This document shows, piece by piece, positions 38,302-46,406 of a stretch of 64,000 bases of DNA. Under the pieces are notes generated by a model, which was not told the DNA's origin, did not search any database, and saw only the letters and a list, made by a program, of their open reading frames with translations. The stretch's first letter is position 1. Each line of letters begins with the position of its first letter. The stretch is from Arenibacter arenosicollis (GTDB lineage Bacteria; Bacteroidota; Bacteroidia; Flavobacteriales; Flavobacteriaceae). The translations under genes and the position numbers were made by a program. Location: positions 124,001 to 188,000 of the forward strand of contig NZ_JACLHY010000005.1 of assembly GCF_014397245.1 (NCBI RefSeq), read 5' to 3'.

Positions 38302-38328
38302 GGGTATTTCTTATAAATTTTATCGCCA

Positions 38329-41034
38329 CTAGTTGGATTTACTTCTGTTTTCCCATTTCAAATCTTTTAAAATGGAACTCTTAATACCTATAAAGAAGTA
38401 CCAACGTTTATAGGTGCCAAATGGGGTCCAATTGAAATTCATCTTAAAACTCTTCAGATCTCGTTCAAAACGTAACTGGGTTAGGGTGAATCCTTTGTTC
38501 TGGAAATCGTAACCAGAGGATCCCCCAATTTTCCATCTTGGGGAAAGTTGGATGTTTCCGGAAAACATCAGGGAATGACTGCCTATAGTGTTTTGGCGGT
38601 TGGAATTGCTGTAATTCACTGCGTATGCCAATCGTAGGTCCCAGGGTAATTTAGTTCCATAAATTGGATTTTCTACATCTTCAGAGTCTTTGTCCCTTTC
38701 ATCATCAGGCTTATTTTCGTTAAAGTCATTGGCCCTACCAAAAAGATCATCATCCCTACCGCCACTAGATGCAACATAGTCGTATTCATCTTTGTCATCC
38801 TCCTTTTTTTCATTTTTCTTTTTTCCAAAAGTCTCACTGCTCAAGGAGTAGCTAAGATTGGCCCGAGCAGAAGTAAGTCGAAACAAACTACCTCCATTAT
38901 CCACATTAAAGGTATTTATACGTGTTCCATTATTGTCTATGGCATAGGGGTCCAAACTGGCACCAAAGTTAATGGCCATTTTGTTGTTGAGTATATTGGT
39001 TCCACCGGTCAAGTTCAATGGACTTAGTTTTAGGGAATCCGCTTCAAAATTGTATCCCGTGGAGAGGTTAAGGTTGCTCAACAGCGATATTTTTTTCGGT
39101 TTTGTGGCAGTGGAATCTTTGTCACGGACTTTAGCTTCAAATTGGTTGCCCAAGGAAAAGCTCATAGAACTGGATTTAGTTAGGCCCGGCGCACCGTTCA
39201 AAGTACCTTCGAACCTACTGTACAATTCCAATTCATCGTCGGCACCAATATAAGTGTCATAATATTGTTCAAAGGATGGTGCATATCCATAACTAACGGA
39301 CGGACGCATAACGTGCCGTATAGCCTGAATTTTTTTGTCCTCGCCAAAATTGACCAGTCCATATAAAGTGGTCCCAATACTGGCACTGAAATTATATTTA
39401 TTGTAGCGGTCAAATCCATTAAGGGTATCTGTTACGACTTCCCGCTTGGTATCTGGGTCATAACCTCTTTCATAGGTCTCTATGGCCCACACGTCCTCAT
39501 AGGAACCTCCAACACTTACACTAAAATGCTTGGCCACTTTAAAGTTGGTGCTAAGGGGAATGGTATGCCTTGCACCAAAAAGTGAATTTTCGAACATTCT
39601 ACTGGTCAAAAAATCTTCTTCAGTGGTCTTGATACTATTTCTGGCATTCAGGTTGTACTGAAAGTTTACATTTTGAATGATACCCTTTTTTATGCCTTCA
39701 CGTGGTGCAAACGGAAATATACGCTCCATACTGGCCTGTAAGGTGGGTAAGGTTACATCAACTGCACCGGTATTGGTGTTTTGATTATGCGTGGCCGTTA
39801 AACTCATGTTTACGGACGGATATTCCGGGAATGTTTTAGAATAGGATATGGACGATGATAAATTGTTTACTTGGGTATTTGGCAAGTTCTGCTGTAGCAG
39901 GGAGTTCCTGTAATAAGAACTACTACCGAGGTTTACCGATGCCTGAAATCTGGAATTGGGATTGCTTTTTTGGTCTTGGGAATGTGAAACTTGAATATTA
40001 TATATAGTAGTTCTGCTATAATCACTAAACCCTTTTTGACTCGTGACCAGATTTTCATATCTAAAGTTCACATTCCCCCTATATTTATATCTTTTGGTAT
40101 AGACGGATTGTGTTCTAAGACCATAACTACCGTTGGTATATAAATCTCCCGTAAGGGTAAGGTCTACATAGTCACTTATGGGTACGTAATATCCTCCGTT
40201 TTGTAAAAAATACCCCCTGTCAGGGTCACTACCAAAAGTAGGCATCATTAATCCCGCCGATCTGCCAACGGTCAGGGGGAAATAAGCAAAGGGTAGTGCT
40301 ACCGGGGTAGGTACATCGGCAATATAAAGGTTGCTGAATCCAGCGATCACTTTCTTTCCAGGTACAAATTTGGCTTTTTTTACACGAATATAATAATCTG
40401 GGTTAACGGTGTCTTTGGAGGTGGTAAGCTTACCTTCACTTAGGAAATACACGGAATCGTTTTCCTTCTTGGTAATCTCTGCGTAGACCTTCATGGCATC
40501 GCTGCCCAACTGTCCCAAACCAGCCTGCTGCTCTGTTCTGGAGTTCCAAATAATTGCTTTTTGAGTGTCAAAGTTGAACCTGATGGAATCCGGTATTACT
40601 TCATTTGTTCCTTGTTTAAAAAACGGTAGTTGGGTGTAATTTCCAAGCGAATCCTTTATTCGCCCGGCATAGACTTCATTTTTTATATAGTCCATTATAA
40701 TTATCCCGGCCTTTAATTCGGTATCCTGATAATAGAGTTCGGCTTCGTTATACAGATATATTTTTTGATCTTTTTGGCTCATCTTCACATAATCCTTGGC
40801 CTTATATTTTATTTTGTCCAGGAGAAGAGGTTGTTTGCCGTTTAAAGAGTCTATTTTCGTAGTGTCGTTTAAAATGGTGTCCTTTAATTTTGGATCGGGC
40901 AAAAGTGGCGCAATTATTGTATCTCTATGAGCTACAATAGGCAGTTGCTTAATTTGGTCTTCTTGGGCAGATGCAGTAATGGCACCAAATAATAGGAGCA
41001 ATAGGAAAAGTACATGATGTTTATTTGATTGCAA
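38329..41034 (-). CDS. lptD: LPS-assembly outer-membrane protein LptD
   Basis: A 901-residue outer-membrane protein that inserts lipopolysaccharide into the outer leaflet. A signal peptide ends in TASAQ. The N-terminal ~250 residues form an OstA/LptA-like beta-jellyroll (KYKAKDYVKMSQKDQKIYLYNEAELYYQD; ADVPTPVALPFAYFP), and the remainder is a beta-barrel with alternating aromatic strands and charged loops, including an acidic insertion (KKEDDKDEYDY...DDERDKDSED) between strands. The start codon is TTG at 41034: the in-frame sequence upstream hits a stop and no ATG precedes the signal peptide. It is divergent from the amidase gene, a conserved flavobacterial arrangement. Confidence 0.9.
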   Translation of the reverse strand: MQSNKHHVLFLLLLLFGAITASAQEDQIKQLPIVAHRDTIIAPLLPDPKLKDTILNDTTKIDSLNGKQPLLLDKIKYKAKDYVKMSQKDQKIYLYNEAELYYQDTELKAGIIIMDYIKNEVYAGRIKDSLGNYTQLPFFKQGTNEVIPDSIRFNFDTQKAIIWNSRTEQQAGLGQLGSDAMKVYAEITKKENDSVYFLSEGKLTTSKDTVNPDYYIRVKKAKFVPGKKVIAGFSNLYIADVPTPVALPFAYFPLTVGRSAGLMMPTFGSDPDRGYFLQNGGYYVPISDYVDLTLTGDLYTNGSYGLRTQSVYTKRYKYRGNVNFRYENLVTSQKGFSDYSRTTIYNIQVSHSQDQKSNPNSRFQASVNLGSSSYYRNSLLQQNLPNTQVNNLSSSISYSKTFPEYPSVNMSLTATHNQNTNTGAVDVTLPTLQASMERIFPFAPREGIKKGIIQNVNFQYNLNARNSIKTTEEDFLTSRMFENSLFGARHTIPLSTNFKVAKHFSVSVGGSYEDVWAIETYERGYDPDTKREVVTDTLNGFDRYNKYNFSASIGTTLYGLVNFGEDKKIQAIRHVMRPSVSYGYAPSFEQYYDTYIGADDELELYSRFEGTLNGAPGLTKSSSMSFSLGNQFEAKVRDKDSTATKPKKISLLSNLNLSTGYNFEADSLKLSPLNLTGGTNILNNKMAINFGASLDPYAIDNNGTRINTFNVDNGGSLFRLTSARANLSYSLSSETFGKKKNEKKEDDKDEYDYVASSGGRDDDLFGRANDFNENKPDDERDKDSEDVENPIYGTKLPWDLRLAYAVNYSNSNRQNTIGSHSLMFSGNIQLSPRWKIGGSSGYDFQNKGFTLTQLRFERDLKSFKMNFNWTPFGTYKRWYFFIGIKSSILKDLKWENRSKSN

Positions 41035-41163
41035 AGCTATATATCCTATTTTTGTAACGGTTTAGCTACATTTTGGGTTCAAACTTACATATATTTTTTG
41101 TTCTGCCTGTAGGGTATTGCGATAAATTTAACCTAATTAAAAGATCAAATTATCTCTAGTGAT

Positions 41164-42474
41164 ATGAATATGAAACCGTTTTATATTATTCCATTTATAA
41201 TTTTAACATTTTTTCTGACTTCTTTTGGCAAAAATATCAAAGCCGATGACAATGACGGAAAATTTGTCGTTGTATTGGATGCCGGACACGGTGGCCATGA
41301 CCCTGGCAACCTGGGCAACGGATATTTGGAAAAAAATATAGCATTAAGGATTGTGCTAAAAGTGGGCGAGATTTTGGAGAAGAATCCCAATATTAAGGTT
41401 ATTTATACCAGAAAGGACGATACGTTTGTTGATCTATACCTCAGGGGGGAAATTGCCAATAAGGCCAATGCTGATTTATTTGTTTCGGTACATTGTGATT
41501 CACATAGTTCCGATGCCCATGGAGCAGGTACTTTTGTTTTGGGACTTCACGCCAATAAACAGAACTTTGAAATAGCAAAGAAGGAAAACTCGGTAATTTA
41601 TCTGGAAGATAATTATGAGAGTAGATATGCGGCATACGACATAAACTCTCCGGAATCTATAATCGGTCTTACTATAATGCAGGAAGAGTTTTTGGATCAA
41701 AGTATTAATCTTGCAAAATTGATGCAGGACAATTTTTCAAACAAGTTAAAGAGAACCGACAGAAAGGTTAAGCAAGCTGGTTTTATTGTGCTTCACCAGA
41801 CTTTTATGCCCAGTGTTTTGGTGGAAACAGGATTTTTGACCAATAAGGACGAAGGTGCCTATTTAAATTCGCAAAAAGGGCATAATGAAATGGGTAAGGC
41901 CATAGCCGATGCTATTTTAGCCTATAAGGGCGATATGATATCAAGCACCGATCAGCTGGCCCTAAACGATTCCCCAGCTAATTCGGAACCAAAGCGGGAA
42001 GAAGCTAAAGAAAAAACAATTGCGAAGGAGGCAGGGGCAAAGGACAAGAAATCTGAACAACTTGTTTTGGAACAGAAACCGGTCAAGAATATTCCAAAAA
42101 CCGTACTTGTGGTGAAGAATGAAACAGATAATTCTACCAAGGAGTTGGTTAAGGAGCCCATTAAGAAAGAGCAGCCCCCAGTTGTGGAAAAATCGACCAA
42201 AAAATCTGAAAATATTATTTTTAAGGTGCAAATTTTTGCTAGCTCTAAAAATATTCCATTGCATTCTGAGAACTTTAAAGGACTTAATACCCTTTCCAAA
42301 GAACCTTATAACAATTTATATCGTTATATGTATGGTAATACGGAATCCCATTTTCAGGCAACACTTCTCAAGAGCAATGCCGATGCCAAAGGATATACCA
42401 CCTCTTATATAGTAGCCTATAAAGATGGGGTACGCATCTCGGAAACGGAGGCTCTTAAATACGTATCGGAATAA
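41164..42474 (+). CDS. N-acetylmuramoyl-L-alanine amidase
   Basis: A 436-residue exported peptidoglycan amidase (amidase_3 fold), cutting the bond between muramic acid and the stem peptide. The zinc ligands and catalytic residues are visible: VVLDAGHGGHDPGN (His), EKNIALRI (Glu), DLFVSVHCDSH (His) and VLVETGFLTN (catalytic Glu). A Lys/Glu-rich linker (~265-355) leads to a C-terminal SPOR-like module (FKVQIFASSKNIP...NLYRYMYGNTES), expected to bind denuded glycan at the septum. It shares a 129-base divergent region with lptD and is followed by the MCE gene. Confidence 0.92.
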   Translation: MNMKPFYIIPFIILTFFLTSFGKNIKADDNDGKFVVVLDAGHGGHDPGNLGNGYLEKNIALRIVLKVGEILEKNPNIKVIYTRKDDTFVDLYLRGEIANKANADLFVSVHCDSHSSDAHGAGTFVLGLHANKQNFEIAKKENSVIYLEDNYESRYAAYDINSPESIIGLTIMQEEFLDQSINLAKLMQDNFSNKLKRTDRKVKQAGFIVLHQTFMPSVLVETGFLTNKDEGAYLNSQKGHNEMGKAIADAILAYKGDMISSTDQLALNDSPANSEPKREEAKEKTIAKEAGAKDKKSEQLVLEQKPVKNIPKTVLVVKNETDNSTKELVKEPIKKEQPPVVEKSTKKSENIIFKVQIFASSKNIPLHSENFKGLNTLSKEPYNNLYRYMYGNTESHFQATLLKSNADAKGYTTSYIVAYKDGVRISETEALKYVSE

Positions 42475-42499
42475 TAGTCACTCTTCTAAAAATTATTTC

Positions 42500-42507
42500 T
42501 AATTTTG
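42500..42507 (+). promoter_or_regulatory. TAATTTTG promoter element before the MCE gene
   Basis: TAATTTTG matches the TAnnTTTG -7 element and ends 23 bases before the TTG start of the MCE gene. No clear TTTG -33 box is visible, so the MCE gene may have its own start or be read from the amidase. Confidence 0.4.
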
Positions 42508-42530
42508 TTAGCAACTGAAAATAAAATCTT

Positions 42531-43487
42531 TTGAAAATATCTAGGGAAATAAAAACTGGTATTGTAGTCTTAGGGGGTATCCTTTTGTTTATACTTGGTT
42601 TTAGTTATTTAAAATCTACACCACTATTCGATAATAGCAAAACCTTCTATGCGGTATACAGTAATGTTGGAGGATTACAGTCCGGTACACAGGTTACTAT
42701 AAACGGATTCTCCGTTGGGAAAGTAAATGATATTAGGTTTAATGATGCCTCAGGAAATCTATTGGTAACCTTTACTGTTGATAATAGTTTCTCTTTTTCC
42801 AAAAATAGTAATGCGGAATTATATGACACAGGAATTATAGGTGGCAAAGGAATCCAGATCAAACCCGTATTTGATGGGGCCGTAATGGCCAAATCCGGGG
42901 ACACATTACCATCAAGTTCGAGACCGGGACTTACAGAATTGGTCCAACAACGTTTAACCCCTTTGCAGGCTAAAGTAGAAGGAGCAGTTACCAATGCCGA
43001 TTCCTTATTAATGAATGTAAATGATATTTTGGATCCTAAAACAAAAAAGGACCTGAGGGAAAGTATAGCGGGTCTAAACATATTGGTGAAAAGTTTTCAG
43101 GGCAGTGCCAATTCTCTAAATAGTCTTTTGGCGGACAATCAAGATAACCTGAACAAATCCCTTACCAACTTAAGTGTTATTACAGAGAATTTTAACAAGT
43201 TATCCGATACACTTGTCAATGCCGGTTTGGGTGGGACTATAAAAAATTTACAATCCACTATGGGCAACATTAATGATATGATGGCCAAAATTGAAGGGGG
43301 CGAAGGCTCTTTGGGGAAATTGGTAAATGACAAAGCGTTTTACAACAATCTCACCAATGCCTCCAGGGAATTGGATTTACTATTACAAGATTTTCGTCTA
43401 AATCCAAAACGTTATGTAAATGTTTCAGTTTTTGGTAAAAAGCAAATAGATTACGCCCTTCCTGAAGAAGACCCGGCCGAAAAATAG
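42531..43487 (+). CDS. MCE/MlaD-family lipid-transport protein
   Basis: A 318-residue protein with one N-terminal membrane anchor (IVVLGGILLFILGFSYL) and an MCE domain (~38-120; YAVYSNVGGLQSGTQVTINGFSVGKV, then YDTGIIGGKGIQIKP). The rest is a long helical tail rich in Asn/Leu. Such proteins form hexameric rings that hold lipids in transit between the membranes, as MlaD does in the Mla system. The start is TTG; a TAA lies three codons upstream in frame. Conserved context: amidase upstream, Fe-S protein 11 bases downstream. Confidence 0.88.
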   Translation: MKISREIKTGIVVLGGILLFILGFSYLKSTPLFDNSKTFYAVYSNVGGLQSGTQVTINGFSVGKVNDIRFNDASGNLLVTFTVDNSFSFSKNSNAELYDTGIIGGKGIQIKPVFDGAVMAKSGDTLPSSSRPGLTELVQQRLTPLQAKVEGAVTNADSLLMNVNDILDPKTKKDLRESIAGLNILVKSFQGSANSLNSLLADNQDNLNKSLTNLSVITENFNKLSDTLVNAGLGGTIKNLQSTMGNINDMMAKIEGGEGSLGKLVNDKAFYNNLTNASRELDLLLQDFRLNPKRYVNVSVFGKKQIDYALPEEDPAEK

Positions 43488-43498
43488 AGAATTACATT

Positions 43499-44824
43499 AT
43501 GGATTATATTCCTAATATTATTTTTGCAATTATACTTTTTGCTGGAATAGGTTTTTTTGCAAGAAACGTAAAAAAACTATCCAGAAACATTAAACTGGGC
43601 AAAGAGGTTGACACCAGCGATAATAAATCGCAACGGTGGAATAATATGTTTAGGATAGCCCTAGGACAGACAAAAATGGTAGTACGTCCTATTCCTGGAA
43701 TTCTTCATATCATAGTTTATCTTGGCTTTATCATTATTAATATTGAGGTATTGGAGATTATTATCGATGGTCTGTTTGGTACCCATAGGATTTTCTCATT
43801 TTTCGGGGGATTCTACAGTTTTTTAATAGGTTCTTTTGAAATTCTTGCCTTATTGGTTATTATAGCGGTAGTTATTTTTTGGATTCGCAGGAACGTAATA
43901 AAATTGAGGAGATTCTTGAATCCTGAGATGAGCGGTTGGCCAAAAAAGGATGGAAATCTAATTCTTTATATAGAATTGGTCCTAATGGTGCTTTTTTTGA
44001 CAATGAATGCCGCGGATTATCAATTGCAGCAAATGGATGCGGCACATTATACCAAGGCAGGAGCGTTTCCTGTAAGCCAGTTTATTGCCCCCCTGTTCCA
44101 AGAGATGTCCATGTCGGTCATAATAATGATTGAACGATCGGCATGGTGGTTGCACATTGTGGGTATTCTATTGTTTTTGAATTATCTATATTATTCCAAA
44201 CATTTACATATTCTGTTGGCTTTTCCGAATACTTATTTTGGGAAGTTGAAGCCAAAAGGACAGTTCGAGAATTTGGAAGCGGTGACCAAGGAAGTGAGGT
44301 TAATGATGGATCCAAGTGCGGATCCCTTTGCTGCACCGGATGAGAATGCACCTATACCTGAAAAATTTGGAGCGTCGGATGTTATGGACCTTAAATGGGT
44401 GCAATTGTTGAACGCCTATACCTGTACGGAATGTGGGCGGTGTACCAGTGAATGCCCGGCTAACCTGACCGGTAAAAAATTATCCCCTCGGAAAATTATG
44501 ATGGATACCAGGGATAGGTTGGAAGAGGTTGGCAAGAATATTGATACCAATAAAGGAGAGTTTGTGCCAGACGGCAAACAGCTGTTGGGAGATTATATTT
44601 CCCATGAGGAGCTTTGGGCATGTACCTCATGTAATGCTTGTGTTGAGGCTTGTCCCGTGAGTATAGACCCTTTGTCGATCATTATGGACATGCGTCAATA
44701 TTTGGTAATGGAACAATCTGCAGCACCATCGGATTTGAATAATATGATGGGAAATATAGAAAATAATGGGGCACCTTGGCCATTCAACCAAATGGATAGG
44801 CTTAACTGGTCCAAGGAATCATAA
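43499..44824 (+). CDS. Membrane-bound 4Fe-4S dicluster protein (HdrE/NarI-like fused to ferredoxin domain)
   Basis: A 441-residue protein. The first ~245 residues contain about five hydrophobic segments with His residues in membrane regions, as in heme b carriers. The C-terminal half holds two 4Fe-4S motifs, CTECGRCTSECP and CTSCNACVEACP. It should pass electrons between a quinone pool and the CCG-domain protein encoded 16 bases downstream. The pair resembles heterodisulfide-reductase DE-like or glycolate-oxidase-type electron carriers; the donor is unknown. Together with the amidase and MCE genes it forms a conserved flavobacterial cluster. Confidence 0.86.
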   Translation: MDYIPNIIFAIILFAGIGFFARNVKKLSRNIKLGKEVDTSDNKSQRWNNMFRIALGQTKMVVRPIPGILHIIVYLGFIIINIEVLEIIIDGLFGTHRIFSFFGGFYSFLIGSFEILALLVIIAVVIFWIRRNVIKLRRFLNPEMSGWPKKDGNLILYIELVLMVLFLTMNAADYQLQQMDAAHYTKAGAFPVSQFIAPLFQEMSMSVIIMIERSAWWLHIVGILLFLNYLYYSKHLHILLAFPNTYFGKLKPKGQFENLEAVTKEVRLMMDPSADPFAAPDENAPIPEKFGASDVMDLKWVQLLNAYTCTECGRCTSECPANLTGKKLSPRKIMMDTRDRLEEVGKNIDTNKGEFVPDGKQLLGDYISHEELWACTSCNACVEACPVSIDPLSIIMDMRQYLVMEQSAAPSDLNNMMGNIENNGAPWPFNQMDRLNWSKES

Positions 44825-44840
44825 AGTAATTACCGCTAAA

Positions 44841-45632
44841 ATGGAAAATGAATTGAAAGTGCCCACAATGGCAGAACTTTTTGCAGCAGGCCAACAACCA
44901 GAAGTTTTATTTTGGGTGGGGTGTGCTGGAAGTTTTGATGATAGGGCCAAAAAAATAACGAAAGCCTTTGTAAAGATTTTGAATAAGGCGAATGTGAGTT
45001 TTGCTGTTTTGGGAACCGAAGAGAGCTGTACAGGCGATCCGGCTAAAAGGGCAGGTAATGAATTTTTGTTTCAGATGCAGGCAGTTACCAACATAGAGGT
45101 TTTAAATGCCTATGAGGTAAAGAAAGTTGTAACGGCTTGTCCCCATTGTTTCAATACCCTAAAAAATGAATATCCAGGCCTTGGAGGAAATTATGAAGTG
45201 GTACATCATACCCAATTCCTTAAACAACTATTGGAAGAAGGGCGAATCAGTGTGGAAGGCGGACAATTTAAAGGCAAGAAAATTACTTTTCATGACCCGT
45301 GTTATTTGGGAAGGGCCAACAATGTGTATGAAGCGCCACGTGATTTGATTCGAAAGTTGGATGCCGAGTTGGTAGAAATGAAGAATTGTAAAAAACGCGG
45401 TCTGTGTTGTGGTGCCGGAGGTGCACAAATGTTCAAGGAACCGGAAAAAGGAAAGAAGGATATCAATGTGGAACGAACGGAACAGGCCTTGGAAACACAA
45501 CCGGATATTATAGCTGCAGGCTGTCCTTTTTGTAATACAATGTTGACTGATGGGGTGAAGAATAAAGAAAAAGAATCGTCTGTAGCGGTGATGGATATTG
45601 CCGAGTTGATCGCTATGGCCGAGGATTTATAA
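44841..45632 (+). CDS. CCG-domain (Fe-S)-binding protein, HdrB/LutA-like
   Basis: A 263-residue cytoplasmic protein with two CCG (cysteine-rich) domains: VGCAGSFDD, ESCTGDP and TACPHCFNTL for the first, HDPCYLGR, GLCCGAGGAQMF and AGCPFCNTML for the second. These bind Fe-S clusters in HdrB, GlpC and LutA-type enzymes. ATG 44841 (MENELKVP) is the start; the longer frame from 44766 overlaps the upstream gene in another frame. It works with the membrane Fe-S protein just upstream. Confidence 0.88.
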   Translation: MENELKVPTMAELFAAGQQPEVLFWVGCAGSFDDRAKKITKAFVKILNKANVSFAVLGTEESCTGDPAKRAGNEFLFQMQAVTNIEVLNAYEVKKVVTACPHCFNTLKNEYPGLGGNYEVVHHTQFLKQLLEEGRISVEGGQFKGKKITFHDPCYLGRANNVYEAPRDLIRKLDAELVEMKNCKKRGLCCGAGGAQMFKEPEKGKKDINVERTEQALETQPDIIAAGCPFCNTMLTDGVKNKEKESSVAVMDIAELIAMAEDL

Positions 45633-45832
45633 ATTTTTCACAACCAAGATAATTATAGGATACAAGATAATTAAAGGATTAGTGTCAAAATGAAGATTTT
45701 GACCTTATCAGAATAAAAATAAATAACCAGACTTTAGAAAAACCAAGATTAAAACCAGGTGGAATAGAATCAAACGATGAATTAAACCAATTTAGAAAAT
45801 CAACGTTTGGGTGAACATTAAAAATTTAATAA

Positions 45833-46315
45833 ATGCTCGTAGAATTTAACACATTGCCGGATGAATCTAGAGTTTGGATCTTTCAAGCCAGTAGAAGTTT
45901 TTCTGAGGAAGAGTTGCAACAACTAAGGAAGGAATTGGATGCCTTTATAGCGGATTGGACCGCCCATGGAAGCGATTTACGCGCTGGTTATGAAATAAGG
46001 TATAACAGGTTTATTGTTCTTGCACTGGACCAATCTCTTAATGCGGCTTCCGGTTGCTCCATTGATGCCTCGGTACATTTCATACAGGGGTTGGAGAAGA
46101 AATACAATATGGAGCTTTTGGACAAAATGAACGTTTCTTATAAACAGGGCGAATTTGTTGCTTACAAATCTTTGGTCGACTTCAAAAAAATGGCCAAACA
46201 AAAAGCGGTTTCCAAAAATACTATTGTCTTTAACAACTTGGTAACCAACAAGCACGAATACCTAAATCATTGGGAAGTGCCGGCAGAGGAAAGTTGGCAT
46301 GCCCGTTTTATGTAA
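45833..46315 (+). CDS. Conserved Bacteroidota protein often mislabelled 'ABC transporter ATPase'
   Basis: A 160-residue soluble protein with no Walker A or B motif, ABC signature or signal peptide, so the common database label has no support in the sequence. Recognisable stretches are RVWIFQASRSFSEEEL, SDLRAGYEIRYNRFIVLALD, and a Trp-rich end (HWEVPAEESWHARF). A conserved Asp in ALDQS and a Cys in GCSIDASVHF might be functional. The gene follows the Fe-S genes by 200 bases and precedes the GH3 fusion. Function unknown. Confidence 0.75.
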   Translation: MLVEFNTLPDESRVWIFQASRSFSEEELQQLRKELDAFIADWTAHGSDLRAGYEIRYNRFIVLALDQSLNAASGCSIDASVHFIQGLEKKYNMELLDKMNVSYKQGEFVAYKSLVDFKKMAKQKAVSKNTIVFNNLVTNKHEYLNHWEVPAEESWHARFM

Positions 46316-46406
46316 GACACGCCGGCCGAGAATGCAGCTTAACCCAGGGTATAGGTTGCCTTTGAACAAGTACAATAATTCAATTAATTGTAAGTTACCA
46401 TCAAGG

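Larger units (their letters stand above)
37936..38328. other. Intergenic region with orphan promoter-like element and stem-loop
   Basis: 393 bases between lptD (ending 38329) and the polymerase start. No coding frame of note exists on either strand. A good TAnnTTTG element occurs on the plus strand at 38102-38109, and a stem-loop lies at 38267-38301. The interval between them (about 160-190 bases) is a candidate non-coding transcript. Confidence 0.45.

Noticed and set aside
41952-42299. Phe/Ser-rich frames antisense to the amidase linker
   Set aside because: They mirror the Lys/Glu-rich linker codons of the amidase and are a compositional artefact.
45650-45690. Short direct repeat AAGATAATTA in the gap after the CCG-domain gene
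   Set aside because: Two imperfect AT-rich copies only; no sign of a mobile element or array.
45833-46315. Label 'ABC transporter ATPase'
   Set aside because: No Walker A, Walker B or signature motif exists in the sequence.
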